In this document: positions 1 through 10,775 of the stretch, in pieces
Numbering within the stretch: the first letter of the stretch is position 1
How the letters are laid out: every line of letters begins with the position of its first letter
Source: Cristatella mucedo
Taxonomy: Eukaryota; Bryozoa; Phylactolaemata; Cristatellidae
Assembly: GCA_009760855.2 (NCBI GenBank)
Contig: WPIO01000063.1
Span: forward strand, 229,001 to 289,000
Direction: 5' to 3'
DNA: 60,000 nucleotides
Notes under the pieces: generated by a model
What the model saw: the letters and a program-made list of their open reading frames with translations, nothing else
Database searches by the model: none
What the model was told of the DNA's origin: nothing
Position numbers and translations under genes: made by a program

Positions 1-1345
1 GTGCCTGATGCTGCTGCTGCAGTTGTGCCTCGTGGTGCTGCAGCAGTTATGCCTCGTGGTGCTGCAGCAGCTGTGCCTGGTGGTCCCGCAGCAGCCCTGC
101 CTAGTGGTGCCGCAGCAGCCTTGCCTGGTGGTGCCGCAGCAGCCTTGCCTGGTGGTGCCGCAGCAGCCTTGCCTGGTGGTGCCGCAGCAGCCTTGCCTGG
201 TGGTGCCGCAGCAGCCTTGCCTGGTGGTGCCGCAGCAGCCCTGCCTGGTGGTGCCGCAGCAGCTGTGCCTGGAGGTGGAGCTGTTGCTCAATCTGCCCCT
301 GTAATAAGCATACCCGAATTTATTCCTGCTAAGAAATGGAAGGATGGTTCGATAACCTTTGATGTGACCATAAGGCACATCATCGAACAAACTCTTCTGC
401 ATGCTCTGAACCGACCAGAATTCCGGAAGACAAAGCTTGTGTTTACCAGTGATGACGATGAATCGGATATAGAAGTCGATGATTCCAGCCCACCACCTTC
501 ATCGGCTGTTGCAACGGAGGCCGAAATCGAAACCGATCACGAGCAGCCTTTTGGCGATACTCCAGAGCCACTATCGTACCGAAGCTCATCGGATGCTGCT
601 GCAGAAGATCCTGGCCAGTCATGTTCTGCTGATGCTGTTGATGCTGCTGCTGGTACTGATTCTGATGCTACTGCTACTGGTGCTGCTGATGTTTTTGTTG
701 CTACTGCCACTGCTGCTAGCTCTGCTCATTCTGAAATGGCCACAGCCATTGCATCACCGACTCACAGCATTAGCAGCCAGATATCAGGCATGCCCATCAA
801 GCTGAGGATGAAGCGAACATACAGCACTGCGCCCTTGACCAACAACTCTCAAGATGAGCAGGCCTGCTCTCCGGCTTCATCGCGTCCTGACTCCTGTGCT
901 ACGCTGTCGGCAGCAGCTTCTCCTTTTCCGTCCAGTTGCCATTCCGAGAGCCCGAGATCTATCGACACAGTCATTGGAGCTAGCAGCGGCAGCGGTGCTG
1001 GTGGTGGTGTATCGGGATACAGCCGTGGCGGCAGCTACGTCGGCAGCCCAATGCCACTTCTGCACGGCATTCAGCCGGAGCCTCACCCTCAGCCTGCGCA
1101 CGTTGGCGGGCTTCCACCGAAGGATCGAAATGCAAGCCTAAGTGTGCCGGCTCGAAGTCCGTATGCCAATGAATATCAAGCTATCGATTTGTCAGTCAGA
1201 TCCCAGCAGATGCTGCAGGCGCCTCCGCCGGCTCATGTGCGATCACAGGTGCCACAGGCCAGTGGCTCTAGCCCTGCTATTGTCATGCCCAGCTTTGGCT
1301 GGACACCCTCGAGGTCGTTCGACATCGCACACTTTAATGCTGCTG
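1..1345 (+). CDS. exon of an unrecognised Ala/Ser/Pro-rich, probably nuclear, protein (5' end outside window)
   Basis: Frame 1 is open from the first base. The exon most likely stops at 1345, where a good GT donor (ctg|gtgagt) follows at phase 1. Residues 1-95 are an imperfect repeat of Ala-Ala-Ala-Leu-Pro-Gly-Gly-Ala. Next come a short conserved-looking stretch (SIPEFIPAKKWKDG, about residue 100), an acidic patch (SDDDESDIEVDDSS, about 150) and long Ser/Ala/Pro-rich disordered sequence. Near residue 395 the string AIDLSVR resembles a CtBP-binding PxDLSxK/R motif, which would suit a transcriptional co-regulator. I do not recognise the family, and no ordered domain is visible. The open frame runs on to 1674 only by reading through the intron and an antisense SINE. 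Downstream exons were not found. Confidence 0.6.
61..270 (+). repeat. coding 24-bp minisatellite
   Basis: About nine near-identical 24-bp units (gccgcagcagccttgcctgg plus tggt), preceded by more divergent units from base 1. The unit is a multiple of three, so copy-number change keeps the frame and only lengthens the Ala/Leu-Pro-Gly-Gly tract of the exon. Confidence 0.9.
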
Positions 1346-1427
1346 GTGAGTGTTCCGCTGTCTCGGCCCGCACCCGCATGCCCCACCCACTGCTGCTGCT
1401 TGCAAAACTCCCTCTTTGCTCTTATAT

Positions 1428-1581
1428 GATTCATTTGTATAGTGCCTTAAGAGAACTTAATCTCTACTCAGGCACTTCACATATGCCAGGGGGCTCGAGC
1501 ACACGACCTCAGTCGTCAAATTCATTCACGGTGACCTTGTTCGAGGCAAGCACCTTAATCACTGGGCCACCAAACCAGCTC
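1428..1581 (-). repeat. SINE family A copy (tRNA-derived), antisense in intron
   Basis: Read on the minus strand it has a Pol III A-box-like segment (ggcccagtgattaaggtg), a B-box-like segment (gtgctcgagcccc) and the family tail (gagattaagttctcttaagg, then cactatacaaat). It belongs to a variant with a longer middle segment, also seen at 16597 and 56104. It starts about 80 bases after the exon donor. Confidence 0.85.
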
Positions 1582-1917
1582 TACCCTTGCTTTGTGGTAG
1601 CCTCCCAGTCTCCCATTGCACATAAGTCCATCCTTCACACAGTCGCTCTCACTCATCACTCAACCCGAACATAACGCATACTACACACCCTGACACAGCC
1701 GCGGACATGCATGTGCTCGTATACATGTGAAAAAGCACGCGCATATGCGTAATAATGCAAAATTACTGTTCCGTCGTGGGACTCCTTGGAAACGAAAGAT
1801 AGATATGGGTGCCGACAGTGGGTTGCAACAGAGGCATCTCTGCCCCACGCTGCTGGGTGAAACAGTGACAAATCGTGCTGCTGTGCACGATTTATAGCTA
1901 GTTGAGGGACTATAACT

Positions 1918-2095
1918 GGGCCCGTGATACCCCAGGAGATAAGGTGCTCGCTCTTCACGACCAAGATAGGTGGTTTGAATCCTGCAGTTGGGCGATCCTT
2001 TTTTCAACTGCCAGCGGCGGTGATAGCCGATAAGGCTCTTCTGCCGCTGTACGAATGAGGCTGTTAAATCAGCTAAGATGTTTATTTTTTTCACC
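1918..2095 (+). repeat. SINE family B copy
   Basis: tRNA-like head (gataaggtgctcgctcttca, then ggtttgaatcctgcag as B box), body (gggcgatcct, cagcggcggtgatagccg) and family tail (gaggctgttaaatcagctaa). Family B recurs throughout the window with the same tail. Confidence 0.85.
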
Positions 2096-2313
2096 AACTG
2101 TTGTCTCTGTCACTAGAAAGAAAAACCGTTGTCTCTTGCACTAGAGCTATGCTCAGCTCAGACTGCCGATGCCAGACTGTCTGAACTTGCTGTGCACCAT
2201 GCTGTGCTCATTTTTAAAACGCCAGGACCTTGTTACAGAGCCAAGGCTGCAATTGCAAGTTTTGTACCTGCACACGAGCGCGTGTTCACAAATTCGTGTT
2301 TTCTGTTTGCTGG

Positions 2314-2416
<103 letters not shown>

Positions 2417-2479
2417 CGTGCAAGCATCGATGATTAATGTAATGGATCTCCGGCTTTAACTCCACAAAGACTATGGGTT

Positions 2480-2880
2480 AACTAGTCTTGTAGCCATATT
2501 CAGCAGCAGCTGAAGCGCCCTAAGGGCTTTTTCCGGTAGCCCAGCCAAAATGGGTATTGCAATAATCTTGCCTAGACAGAACCTGAGCTACTTTAAAAAA
2601 GAGTTTGAGCCAACTTGGCAGACAGTCACTAATCTTAGATGACGTGATGGCTTGCATTGGAGGCATGCATTGTTCGTAATGAAACTTTCACAATTTGGGC
2701 AGTTGTCAAAAACGACACCTAAATTCCGAGCACACGGCGATGGTCGCACAACAGTATCACTTATCAGTAGAGCAAATTCTCTTCGTCCATCCTTGAAGTG
2801 TCTTGTGAGTAGTAGCTTGGTTGTTTATCGTCGTTTTGTTAAAGTGACCGCAGGAAGAATAACCCACTAATAGTCTAGCT
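2480..2880 (-). mobile_element. L2-like LINE relic (reverse transcriptase, C-terminal part)
   Basis: Minus-strand translation gives broken strings typical of the C-terminal reverse transcriptase region of L2/CR1-type LINEs: an SPSARNLGVVFD-like string, then LPEKALRALQLLLN followed by ATRLVN. Frameshifts and stops show it is long dead. Similar strings recur at 12.3, 22.3, 24.1, 34.1 and 37.0 kb. Confidence 0.7.
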
Positions 2881-2990
2881 ACATGCCAACCTTTTAAGGC
2901 AGCCGCGAACCGGCTGCCCTCGTTGGTTGGGTGTGCCAGGGATGCCGAGGTGGATGGTTTCTGCACCACTGTCACTTGTCGCACCACCGG

Positions 2991-3148
2991 CTATCGCAGC
3001 CTGCTGTCACTCGCTCTGCCGCCGCCGTAGTGACGTTGTAGCATCGTCATTGCATCGTTCTCGCCATCGTAGGGTCTGCTCTGGAGCAGCTTGCTGCCGT
3101 GGCCACTGGAGCCATCGGCTACCACCCCTCGGCCGTTGATACTATGCA
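2991..3148 (-). CDS. probable terminal exon (D) of an unrecognised minus-strand gene
   Basis: The acceptor (tcgttccag, after a long pyrimidine run) gives only one usable phase, phase 1. This matches the phase at which the exon at 3270-3324 ends. It encodes about 51 residues, Gly/Ser-rich and polar, then a TAG stop at 2991-2993. I see no domain. The call rests on splice signals, phase agreement and codon appearance, not homology. Confidence 0.45.
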
Positions 3149-3269
3149 CTGGAACGACGAGCAGCAGTAGGAGTAGAGTGCTGCCCACGCGGCGTGGCAA
3201 CTCTGGCCGCCGCCCGCCCGCTGGCCTGTGGCCGGATCTGGCATATTAGAATGGAGCGAAGGAGCTTAC

Positions 3270-3324
3270 CCGACCGGGCGGCAGAGCCGCTGTCCATTTC
3301 GTCCTGTGCCTGCTGCTGTCTGGT
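3270..3324 (-). CDS. probable exon (C) of the unrecognised minus-strand gene
   Basis: 55 bp encoding TRQQQAQDEMDSGSAARS. It ends at phase 1 before a strong donor (gtcgg|gtaagc). The acceptor (gcttaag) is weak. The proposed intron on its 5' side is only 35 bp. Confidence 0.4.
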
Positions 3325-3359
3325 CTTAAGCTTTATGGAAACTGTGGCTCTCAGGTGAC

Positions 3360-3477
3360 CGCCTCGGCGGCAGTGGCCGAGTCAACAGCTGCCGAATCAT
3401 CACAGCCGGTGCTCAGGGCAGCAGCAGAAGCCTCGCTCTGGCTGGCTGAAGGCTTTCGTAGAGCCCTCGTGGCCGGC
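3360..3477 (-). CDS. probable exon (B) of the unrecognised minus-strand gene
   Basis: 118 bp with acceptor gtccgtag|g, encoding a Ser/Ala-rich stretch that includes KPSASQSEASAAALSTG and DDSAAVDSATAAEA. It enters at phase 2, which fits the end of exon A, and leaves at phase 0. The donor gtcacc is poor, so this 3' boundary is uncertain. Confidence 0.4.
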
Positions 3478-3631
3478 CTACGGACAGGCTAGCTTGTGTG
3501 CCGCTGTTGCCGGATGTCGACATGACGTGTGCACCGCTGCCATTGTGCTGCCTCAAACTCAGGGTGCTTTTGACCGTGCAGCTCTTTCCTGTCACCAGTC
3601 ATTTTTTTTTTTTTTTACTGTCAAGTTGGCT

Positions 3632-3632
<1 letters not shown>

Positions 3633-3677
<45 letters not shown>
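3633..3677. repeat. (CT)n microsatellite next to a T run
   Basis: About 45 bp of CT directly beside the donor of exon A, preceded by a run of T at 3602-3616. Confidence 0.98.
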
Positions 3678-3679
<2 letters not shown>

Positions 3680-3681
<2 letters not shown>

Positions 3682-3780
3682 TGCAATCGGCGATGCCAGC
3701 GGCTTCCTCTTTAGCTGTGCTTGATCGCCGTCCTGCCGTGCTCTGTTTTTGCCCAGCTGCTTCCAGCGGTGGCTTTTTGC
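3680..3780 (-). CDS. probable exon (A) of the unrecognised minus-strand gene, basic segment
   Basis: 101 bp between a good acceptor (cgagtgcag) and donor (gcagg|gtgaga). It encodes a basic stretch containing KSHRWKQLGKNRARQ and QLKRKPLASP, possibly a nuclear localisation signal. It ends at phase 2, matching exon B. The frame stays open upstream, so the 5' boundary could be earlier. Exons further 5' (higher coordinates) were not found. Confidence 0.4.
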
Positions 3781-3789
3781 CTGCACTCG

Positions 3790-5010
3790 AGGCAGCAGCC
3801 GACGAGGCAGTGCAGCCACCGATTCTCAGGGGCCCACGCGGCAGGAGGCAGAGTGCGACCCTATTCAGTAGTTGTTAGCAAGTATGTAACCGGACTAGTT
3901 TATAACAGCTGTGGTACGTAGCCCAACGCAGTTCCAGGAGCTGGCCTTGAGCGCTACTGACCAAAGCTCAGCTGACGAGTTATTCTTCCGTGCTTAAAAA
4001 GCCGCCCCTCTTTGTAGCACATAGGTTTTTCACTGTTTTCGAGTAAATGCATATCACGTGCGACTCGATTTGTTCATCTTGTGCTGCCAGTGAGCTGCCG
4101 ACATTCCCGGTCTGTACACTACTTCATCGGCCAGGCATGACTTGCCTCGAGCTTGGGATGCCTTTCCTTTGAGATTCCCTCCTTTTCCTCGGCTGGCTAG
4201 CTTAAAGAGAGATGGTATGCTTACAGAAGCACAGATGCGGACAGGCAATATGCTCATATGTCGGACTTGGTGCAAGCGCTACCATCTTTTACATTTCTCG
4301 ATGGCTACCAGTATGCAGAAAAGTGCAACTCCTAAGATTTAAAGCGGCTATGCAAGTATCGAGAAACAAATTTGCATCTTTACAGATGAGAGGCTTGAGC
4401 AAGACGCTCGGGGCGTTTGCTGCTTAAAAACAGGCCTTTTAGTTTATAAGAAACCATGCTGTAGCTTACTTTTTGGTAGAGGATGCTGCTACGTGTAAAC
4501 AGCTTGCAACATTTGGGGAGTTCGTTTCGGCTTCCCAGGCATTCAATAAGGTCAAGTCATTTCGGTATGGCTGCACCATAAAATGTGCATTAAAAGCACC
4601 GAAATGTGCAGACCCTAGCTTGTATTAGTAGTTCCTTATATTTTTGCATCCTTTTAGAGAGTTCAGGGGACTGCCTCAATTCAAATGAACCTGCATTCTA
4701 CCAGGTATGTCTCAAAGGGTAAGTATAACTGAAAACTTAATCGAACCTCGCTGACGGCTTCCACACCTACCCAAATGGAGCTTCAGAAGCCACAAAAAAA
4801 ACAGAAAAATCTCTAGGGAACTTCGTTATGCAGAACTTTTACGTGTTGCTAAAATACAGTTCTGGGAGGCTGCATTCATAGGCGTATATGATTGGAGCAA
4901 ATCCCTTCATAATCGGCGTTAGTAAGCACTTTTGACAAATGCAAGGCGTCTTCGACAGCAATTATAAAATCTGACATGCCGTGATGGACCACGTTGGTTC
5001 TGAATCAGAT
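3790..5010. other. no gene recognised
   Basis: Mixed-composition sequence with scattered short open frames up to about 70 codons. None combines homology with splice signals, and no repeat family could be assigned. Confidence 0.5.
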
Positions 5011-5011
5011 G

Positions 5012-5172
5012 AAACAAAATCCTAGCTGATTAAACAAGCCTCTTTTTGTATAGTGACAGAAGAGCCTTGACGGCTATCACCACCGCTTGCAGTAGCGATA
5101 AGGGGATCGCCCACCGCAGGAATCGAACCCACGACCTCGGGACTGAGGTCATGAAAGCAACCACCTGACGTC
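5012..5172 (-). repeat. SINE family B copy
   Basis: Nearly complete. On the minus strand: an acgacctcagtcccgaggtc palindromic head segment, B box ggttcgattcctgcgg, cgcttgcaagcggtggtgatagcc-type body (slightly diverged) and tail ggcttgtttaatcagctagg. Confidence 0.9.
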
Positions 5173-5749
5173 GAGTATTTACAAACAGGTATGTGGGTGG
5201 TGACTGCCTTCCCTCTTACCTCCAATGTTGCAGCTCACAATAATGAGTTCGCACGGTAAACTCATAGTATTGTACATGCATTGTGTAACCTTTGATCCAC
5301 AGTACGGACTCATTTCATGAGTCCTTTTCATTTCAAATGTTCTATGACATCGTCCTGATTACTATGAACCCCATTTCACTCGGAGATCTCTCAATCTATC
5401 TATCTTTCTATGCATCCTGACTAAAAAGAAATACAGTGTACATGCTTTGGAGATGATGAATTTCGTCCAACAGAAAAACCGTTTTTTAAATCGCTATGCA
5501 TGTAGAGAGATTATGCACATACGGAGGCTCTATACTGAGAGCTCTTTTGCATTTTCATGTTGATATGATTCACCCATGCTTTATTAGAAACCTTATGTCA
5601 GTTGGTTCGGGATAACATGGATAGTGTCAGTAGGCATAAGCTTGCTAAAAACAGTTTACGAGAACCCAGCAAATGCTATGAGGAACAGGTGCGTTTCTAG
5701 TTTCTTTTTAATGTCGTCAAATGAGGCTATCTCGTGTGAGTTTCTTGCA

Positions 5750-6250
5750 TTTCCAGGACATGAACTAAAGAAAGGTCTCCAATGGATGTGAGGTTGGGTT
5801 AAAGCACTGCTAAACTACTTGAGTCAGTAGTAGACCGGCGATACGATGCCTCTGCCTTATGGGGAAGTCGTTCAGATTGGAGCAAGGCCGGAGCGAGAGA
5901 ATGAAGGGACTTCAAAGTGAGAGAAAACTTGGAATTCGCCTAATGTTACAGGTCTCAAAGTAATCAGACCTGCCGGCGATGCTGCGGATGTCATCGGCTC
6001 GTTAAAGGTCACTTGGGAGCAGTACTACTAGATTTTGGATACACCTAGATTAAGCAGATGCCACGCCGGGCATATGCTGGCCGAGCCCATTTTGGGTGTT
6101 GGGTTTTCTAATTTCCGAGTAAAACCGCATGACTAGTAAGTTGGTCCTGCTTCAATCTGCGAACTTTTGCTGCCATCCTAGTGCGAATGTCGGCAATGAA
6201 TGCAGCAAGGGAGTTGGGAGGCAGTTCGACTTGCTGTACGGCGAGCAGAG
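5750..6250 (-). mobile_element. degenerate L2-like LINE fragment
   Basis: Minus-strand translation contains an EIRKPNTQNGLGQ then GVASA string. The same segment is clearer in the 24.1-24.5 kb relic (EVRKPIPDNGLGP then SARNLGVLF). Heavily broken by stops. Confidence 0.5.
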
Positions 6251-6259
6251 ATCAAATAA

Positions 6260-7450
6260 TACAGGCGTAGCTGCGTGACGTCTCTAGGAAAAAATTAGAG
6301 CCTAGACTGTGGTTGGCGATCAAATCGGCAAGAAGTTTGAGGAACATTGGACTTGGACCGTGCGTGCCACAGTCGGCCGTATTAGCTGGGCCTAGAACCG
6401 GCGGCAGAGGTCAACTCAAGTTAAAAGCCCGCCATGTCCCTAGAACGACGGACCGTCTGTGCGAAAAAGCTATTTTCAATGTGCGTTTAGCGGGGGGGGG
6501 GGCGGCGGCAGAGAAGAGAGACAGAGCCAGGGAGGGAGGGAGAGGAGGAGAAAGGGAGAGAGACTGACACAAAAACACGGCCAGCGGACGCTCTCGTGCG
6601 GTTGGAGTGCTCGGCAACAATTTGGACGGCCAGTCATTAAAAAGTTAGAGCAGCTTTCACCCGCGATTTTATGCTACGTCCAGCTGTTTATCGGGTAATG
6701 GCAAAGCCAGACGCTGACGTAGCGAGCTCAGCGGGGCTCGGCTGTGAGTCGCCTAACAGGCTCACGGCCGCTGCCCGCGAAGCACGGCGTAGCGCTCGCC
6801 GAGCCCACGCGACTTTCATAGCGCTTCCTTCGACAGCGGATAGCCATGTCTTATTGAACGTTTAACCCAGGCTTCCGGTTCTAGGAACTCGAGCTACGTA
6901 AAACGGAGCTTCGTGGCTGAACCGACGTCGGAGTCACGCATTGACTTCGCCCCTGCTTCCGTATGGTATATCGATGCGCTCGGCGGAACAGAAAACACAA
7001 ACTCGTCTCGCCGGCCCATTAGGCAGTTGAACTCGGAACTTCTAACCCTTGAGGCCAATATTTTTTACAACCAACGCGGCAACTTGAGAGGATTCGTTGC
7101 TTAGCTGTCTTCGCAACTATTACGAGCACGGTGTGCAGTGGCTCTGGAAATTAAGCATTGGCATTAACTGAGCAATCATAAAGGTGAAAGGAATTATTAC
7201 AATAATTCCTTTGCAGATGCGCTACTGCTCCTAGCGGACTGTTATCATGGCGCATGCATTCTTAACTGTTGCCGCGCTCCGCCACTGTCGGCTTACATCA
7301 TTGGGGCATCGTTGCATCAGCGGCAACTCGTTAGCTGTGCTGCTTCGGGGTGCCAGATCCGCCGCCTTATTTGTCATTCGTTTGCTTGGACAAGCGCCGC
7401 CACAAGCCGGATTGTTACGGCAAAGGTCTTAAGCTCAGCAGCCTCTACTT
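6260..7450. other. GC/CpG-rich stretch without a recognised gene
   Basis: Locally GC-rich, especially 6460-6560 (G runs and GA-rich) and 6700-6850 (many CpG). It could be an old promoter or first-exon region of an unseen gene, but I could not link it to any splice-compatible coding exon. Confidence 0.3.
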
Positions 7451-7451
7451 C

Positions 7452-7585
7452 CGAGCTGGTTTGGCCCAGTGGTTTAGGTGCTGGACCCGACCAAGGTCTG
7501 GCCGAGGTCGTGGGCTCAAGCCCCATGGCATATGTGATGCGCCTGAACAGAGACTAAGTTCTCTTAGGGCGCTACACAAATAAAT

Positions 7586-7589
<4 letters not shown>
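7452..7589 (+). repeat. SINE family A copy
   Basis: Starts gagctggtttggcccagtgg, has B box gtgggctcaagcccc and the tail gactaagttctcttagggcg, then ctacacaaataaatta, running straight into an AT microsatellite. Confidence 0.92.

Positions 7590-7636
<47 letters not shown>
7586..7636. repeat. (AT)n microsatellite at SINE 3' end
   Basis: AT dinucleotide run grown from the A/T-rich 3' end of the preceding SINE. Confidence 0.97.
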
Positions 7637-7701
7637 AAGCGTTCAACACAATCAAGAGCCCTCGTGCCTTAAGAACAAGTCCTTAACGTGTACTTGTAAA
7701 T

Positions 7702-7841
<140 letters not shown>

Positions 7842-8062
7842 CTTGGCCGAAGACGCTCACGAGTGTGCCCGACGAGGCTTGACATACCAGCGACTAAAAA
7901 ACCTCACTTTAGATGGGGCTTTCGTGTGGCTTTATCCTAAGAGCTACAATACTGTGGGAGACAGGACGATCGCAAGGGAAGTCTGAGCTGCAATCTTTGA
8001 CCCAGCTTGAGCTCACTGTTTAGCGCCTTCGACTCGCCCCACATCAATGTCAAAGAGCCCGA

Positions 8063-8109
8063 CGAGCGAGGCCAGCCGCCGTAGCTCTTTCGGCGGCTGG
8101 CCTCGCTCG
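8063..8109. repeat. perfect 19-bp inverted repeat (hairpin), 9-base loop
   Basis: Left arm cgagcgaggccagccgccg (8063-8081), loop tagctcttt, right arm cggcggctggcctcgctcg (8091-8109). The arms are exactly complementary and GC-rich. It lies in a GC-rich island (7930-8300) where two overlapping minus-strand frames of about 95 codons are open; neither is recognisable. Confidence 0.95.
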
Positions 8110-8459
8110 GAGGCTCGTAGCTCGTAGAGACGTTTGCTCGCTCCTCCGTCCACTTCCGTTCGTCGCTTTGGCTCGAGCAAAGCATCGCCGAAGATATTTG
8201 CAATGTTTCGCTGGCTCCTAACACTGGCCTTCAGATGATCTCCACCCGGTAGCCGGAAGTGAGGCTCAAGTGAAGCTGGGTGAGTGGAAATCGTCAAGTG
8301 GCCTGAACTCGCATATCCGAGTGAGAGCGTTGCGAGCGCATTCGTGCAGACTTCACTTGCTGCAGCAGTGCTTCAGGCAAGTCATGCTTCTGCACCCCAG
8401 AAAAAGCGAACCGCCAACGCATGCGCATATGAGACCTGACCGTTACTGGCATTAATCGA

Positions 8460-9255
8460 TGTCCATCAATAAATAAATCTGATGTGTCGCCATCCCCATC
8501 GTTTCTGCCTTTCTAGTTTTGCAAATAATTTCTGGGGTCGGTCAAGATTAAAGTGACCATGGTTTTTTTAGTGATTCCCTTCATAGAACATGTTTCGGCA
8601 ATTTCAATAACTAGTTGCTTGTAGTCAAGACATGGCGCTAATAACTTCGACCACAGACGAGACAGTAATTCCTTTGAAAGTGGCACAAGTACGAACATTG
8701 ATATGGGCACCATGTAATACTGAAAAACTTTGACAAATCCGCACGCCCAGAAATGAGCTGAGTTTCGTCCACAATGGCCAAGTAATGCAGACAAAACGGC
8801 TACGTGGTGCAGTGAAGGTTCAAGAGTTTATGACTTGTTAGTCTTGTGATTTGAACTTTTTCCTTCGGTGTAGGGAAGTCTTCCAACTACTCTCTGCTTG
8901 TAAATGTACATAGCCGTACGGAGTTATACAAAACCCAATGGTATCTCGGATAGAGGTCAACCACGTGCCTACTGATAGTGCAGAGGAGGAAGATTCTCAA
9001 GGAATTGCTGCATGAATAATCTAAGACATGCCGCCACACCGGTAATTCTCTCTTCAAGGAATTTAGCATATATAATACGAATGGATTTGGAATCTATCTG
9101 CTGGCAAAAGCTAGCCGAACATTTAAAAGGCGAGTAAGGGCTAGTTGCCTTTTAGCGACGCCAGCCATGCTGCTTTTCAGCAAGCACTTTTTTATTGCAC
9201 TTTTTCATTAACTGACCCGTCGCCCATTGTCGTATTTGCAGAATGCGATTAAATT
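8460..9255. other. no gene recognised
   Basis: Minus-strand open frames of 93 and 60 codons (8513-8794, 8887-9069) show no familiar motif and no convincing splice sites. AT content is higher than in the island to its left. Confidence 0.4.
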
Positions 9256-9257
9256 GC

Positions 9258-9392
9258 GATTCAGCACAGGGGTTAAGGTTCTCGCACCGACCAAGGTCTG
9301 GCCGAGGTCATGGGCTCGAGTCCCGCGGCACATGTGAAGTGCCTGAATAGAGATCAACTTCTCTTAGTGTGCTATACAAATTGAATGATATA
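9258..9392 (+). repeat. SINE family A copy, diverged head
   Basis: Contains gcaccgaccaaggtctggcc, B box catgggctcgagtccc and tail agagatcaacttctcttagt, then gtgctatacaaattg. Confidence 0.88.
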
Positions 9393-10003
9393 TATTTGAA
9401 TTCGTATTTATAGAAATCGGCGACTTAATTTCTTCATATTAATGAAGCTTCCTTCTGCTAAACATGCGACAGCGAGAGACCTTCAATAAAACCTGCAGGA
9501 TTGAGCAGTGTACTTCAGTACCGATAGACCTGGGTCTCTAAATGCCTTTAATATAAACTTTGGTCGCAAGCGATCGGTAGCCAGTTACGTTAAGTGGATG
9601 CTTAATCATCGATAGTTACTCAGCATGAGCTTAGTTTCACAGACTTGCTGACCGCTGGCAAAATCTTCCTGACAGCTTATCTGCAGCACCTCTTACTAGG
9701 AATCATACAGTTCCCACGCAGTATCCGATAATCGCAATTGAGATAGAGTTTAAACAGCAGGGAGCAGATAAAATACGTAAAGTGATATAACATTTCCATA
9801 AAAGTAACCTGGGGGTAGGACATCGAAGATGCAGCAGGTTAAAGGGTTTGGACGGTAATAGATGGGATTCATATCACCTTAACTGGCTCTTGCAGCTGCA
9901 TGATTACGATTCCGACATCATTGTCATCTGTTACTTCTCATGAAAGATATAAAGTTCTCTGAGGGCACTATACTAATATATTATTTTTAATATGTTATCA
10001 CCC
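9393..10003. other. no feature recognised
   Basis: AT-leaning sequence without coding potential or an identifiable repeat. Confidence 0.4.
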
Positions 10004-10146
10004 TGTTTTAGCTCAGGGGTGAAGGTCCTCGAATTCGACCACAGCGGTCGTGGGCTCGAGCCCTGTGGCGTATGTGAAAGCGCCTAGATAGAGATTCTGT
10101 TCCCTCAAGGTATTACACAAATAAATTGTACTATTATTATTATTTT
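10004..10146 (+). repeat. SINE family A copy with ATT tail
   Basis: Diverged head (tagctcaggggtgaaggtcc), B box gtgggctcgagccc, tail gcgcctagatagagattctg ending in attattattatt. This microsatellite tail type is also seen on the LINE copies. Confidence 0.85.
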
Positions 10147-10613
10147 AGGGAGGCTTGCTTAATCGGCTGGATTAGAGCCGAAGTGGCTCCTCAGCGAATC
10201 ACGACGCGCTCATGCAATACTTTCTTTGAGGTCTTTTCCAACCGCTGTCGTCTTCTGCCCCGGTTGGTTTTATAGTGCTCTTCTTTCTATTCATTCCCTT
10301 CTGCAAATTCCTTGCAGCCTTCGCTAGGAAGATACAGTAAAAGTACTGGTGTACCGCCTGTGAGCAGTTGGCTGGCTGCAGATGAAAGAAAGCACCTGTT
10401 GTTTTCGCTGAAGTTATTCCAAGGCTGGTCTTTAGTGGCATTCATTGTCATAGGCAATGATGTGTACGTCCTCCTGCCCCAGTCACCACGCCCTGGCACT
10501 CTTCTTACCCTGCGCACAGGGTAAGTCACCTGATCCATCACAATGGAAGTCATGCGGTACAATGACTCCTGATCTGAGATGCAGCAGACCTGTTATTGCC
10601 CCTGGGTCTTCGC

Positions 10614-10767
10614 CGAGAAGCTAAGGTGCTCTCTCTTCACGACTTGGGTCATGGACTCGAGTCCTGCAGTGGGCGATCCTTTATTGTCCACTGCAAGCGG
10701 CGTTGATAGCACAGTTATGGCTCTCCTCCAGCTATAAAAATGAGGTTGTTGAATCAGTCAACCTTTA
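10614..10767 (+). repeat. SINE family B copy
   Basis: Head gctaaggtgctctctcttca, B box ggactcgagtcctgcag, body tgcaagcggcgttgatag and tail gaggttgttgaatcagtcaa. Confidence 0.85.
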
Positions 10768-10775
10768 TGAACAAT

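Noticed and set aside
95-460. Similarity of PEFIPAKKWK to an EFxPGxxW motif of GW182/TNRC6 proteins
   Set aside because: A single short motif, with the following residues and the rest of the protein unlike GW182.
1346-1674. Continuation of the first exon's frame to a stop at 1674
   Set aside because: It crosses a consensus donor and an antisense SINE, so it is read-through of intron.
2991-3200. A minus-strand 69-codon frame starting with MPRRVGSTLLLLLLVV that looks like a secreted protein
   Set aside because: The leucine run is the translated pyrimidine tract of a splice acceptor; only the part after 3148 is kept, as an exon.
5100-5172. Functional tRNA genes
   Set aside because: All tRNA-like A/B-box segments found are heads of dispersed SINEs with shared bodies and tails; none folds as an isolated mature tRNA gene by eye.
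7937-8297. Two overlapping ~95-codon minus-strand frames in a GC-rich island
   Set aside because: Both look equally coding-like, overlap in different frames, cross a perfect hairpin and lack homology; neither can be preferred.
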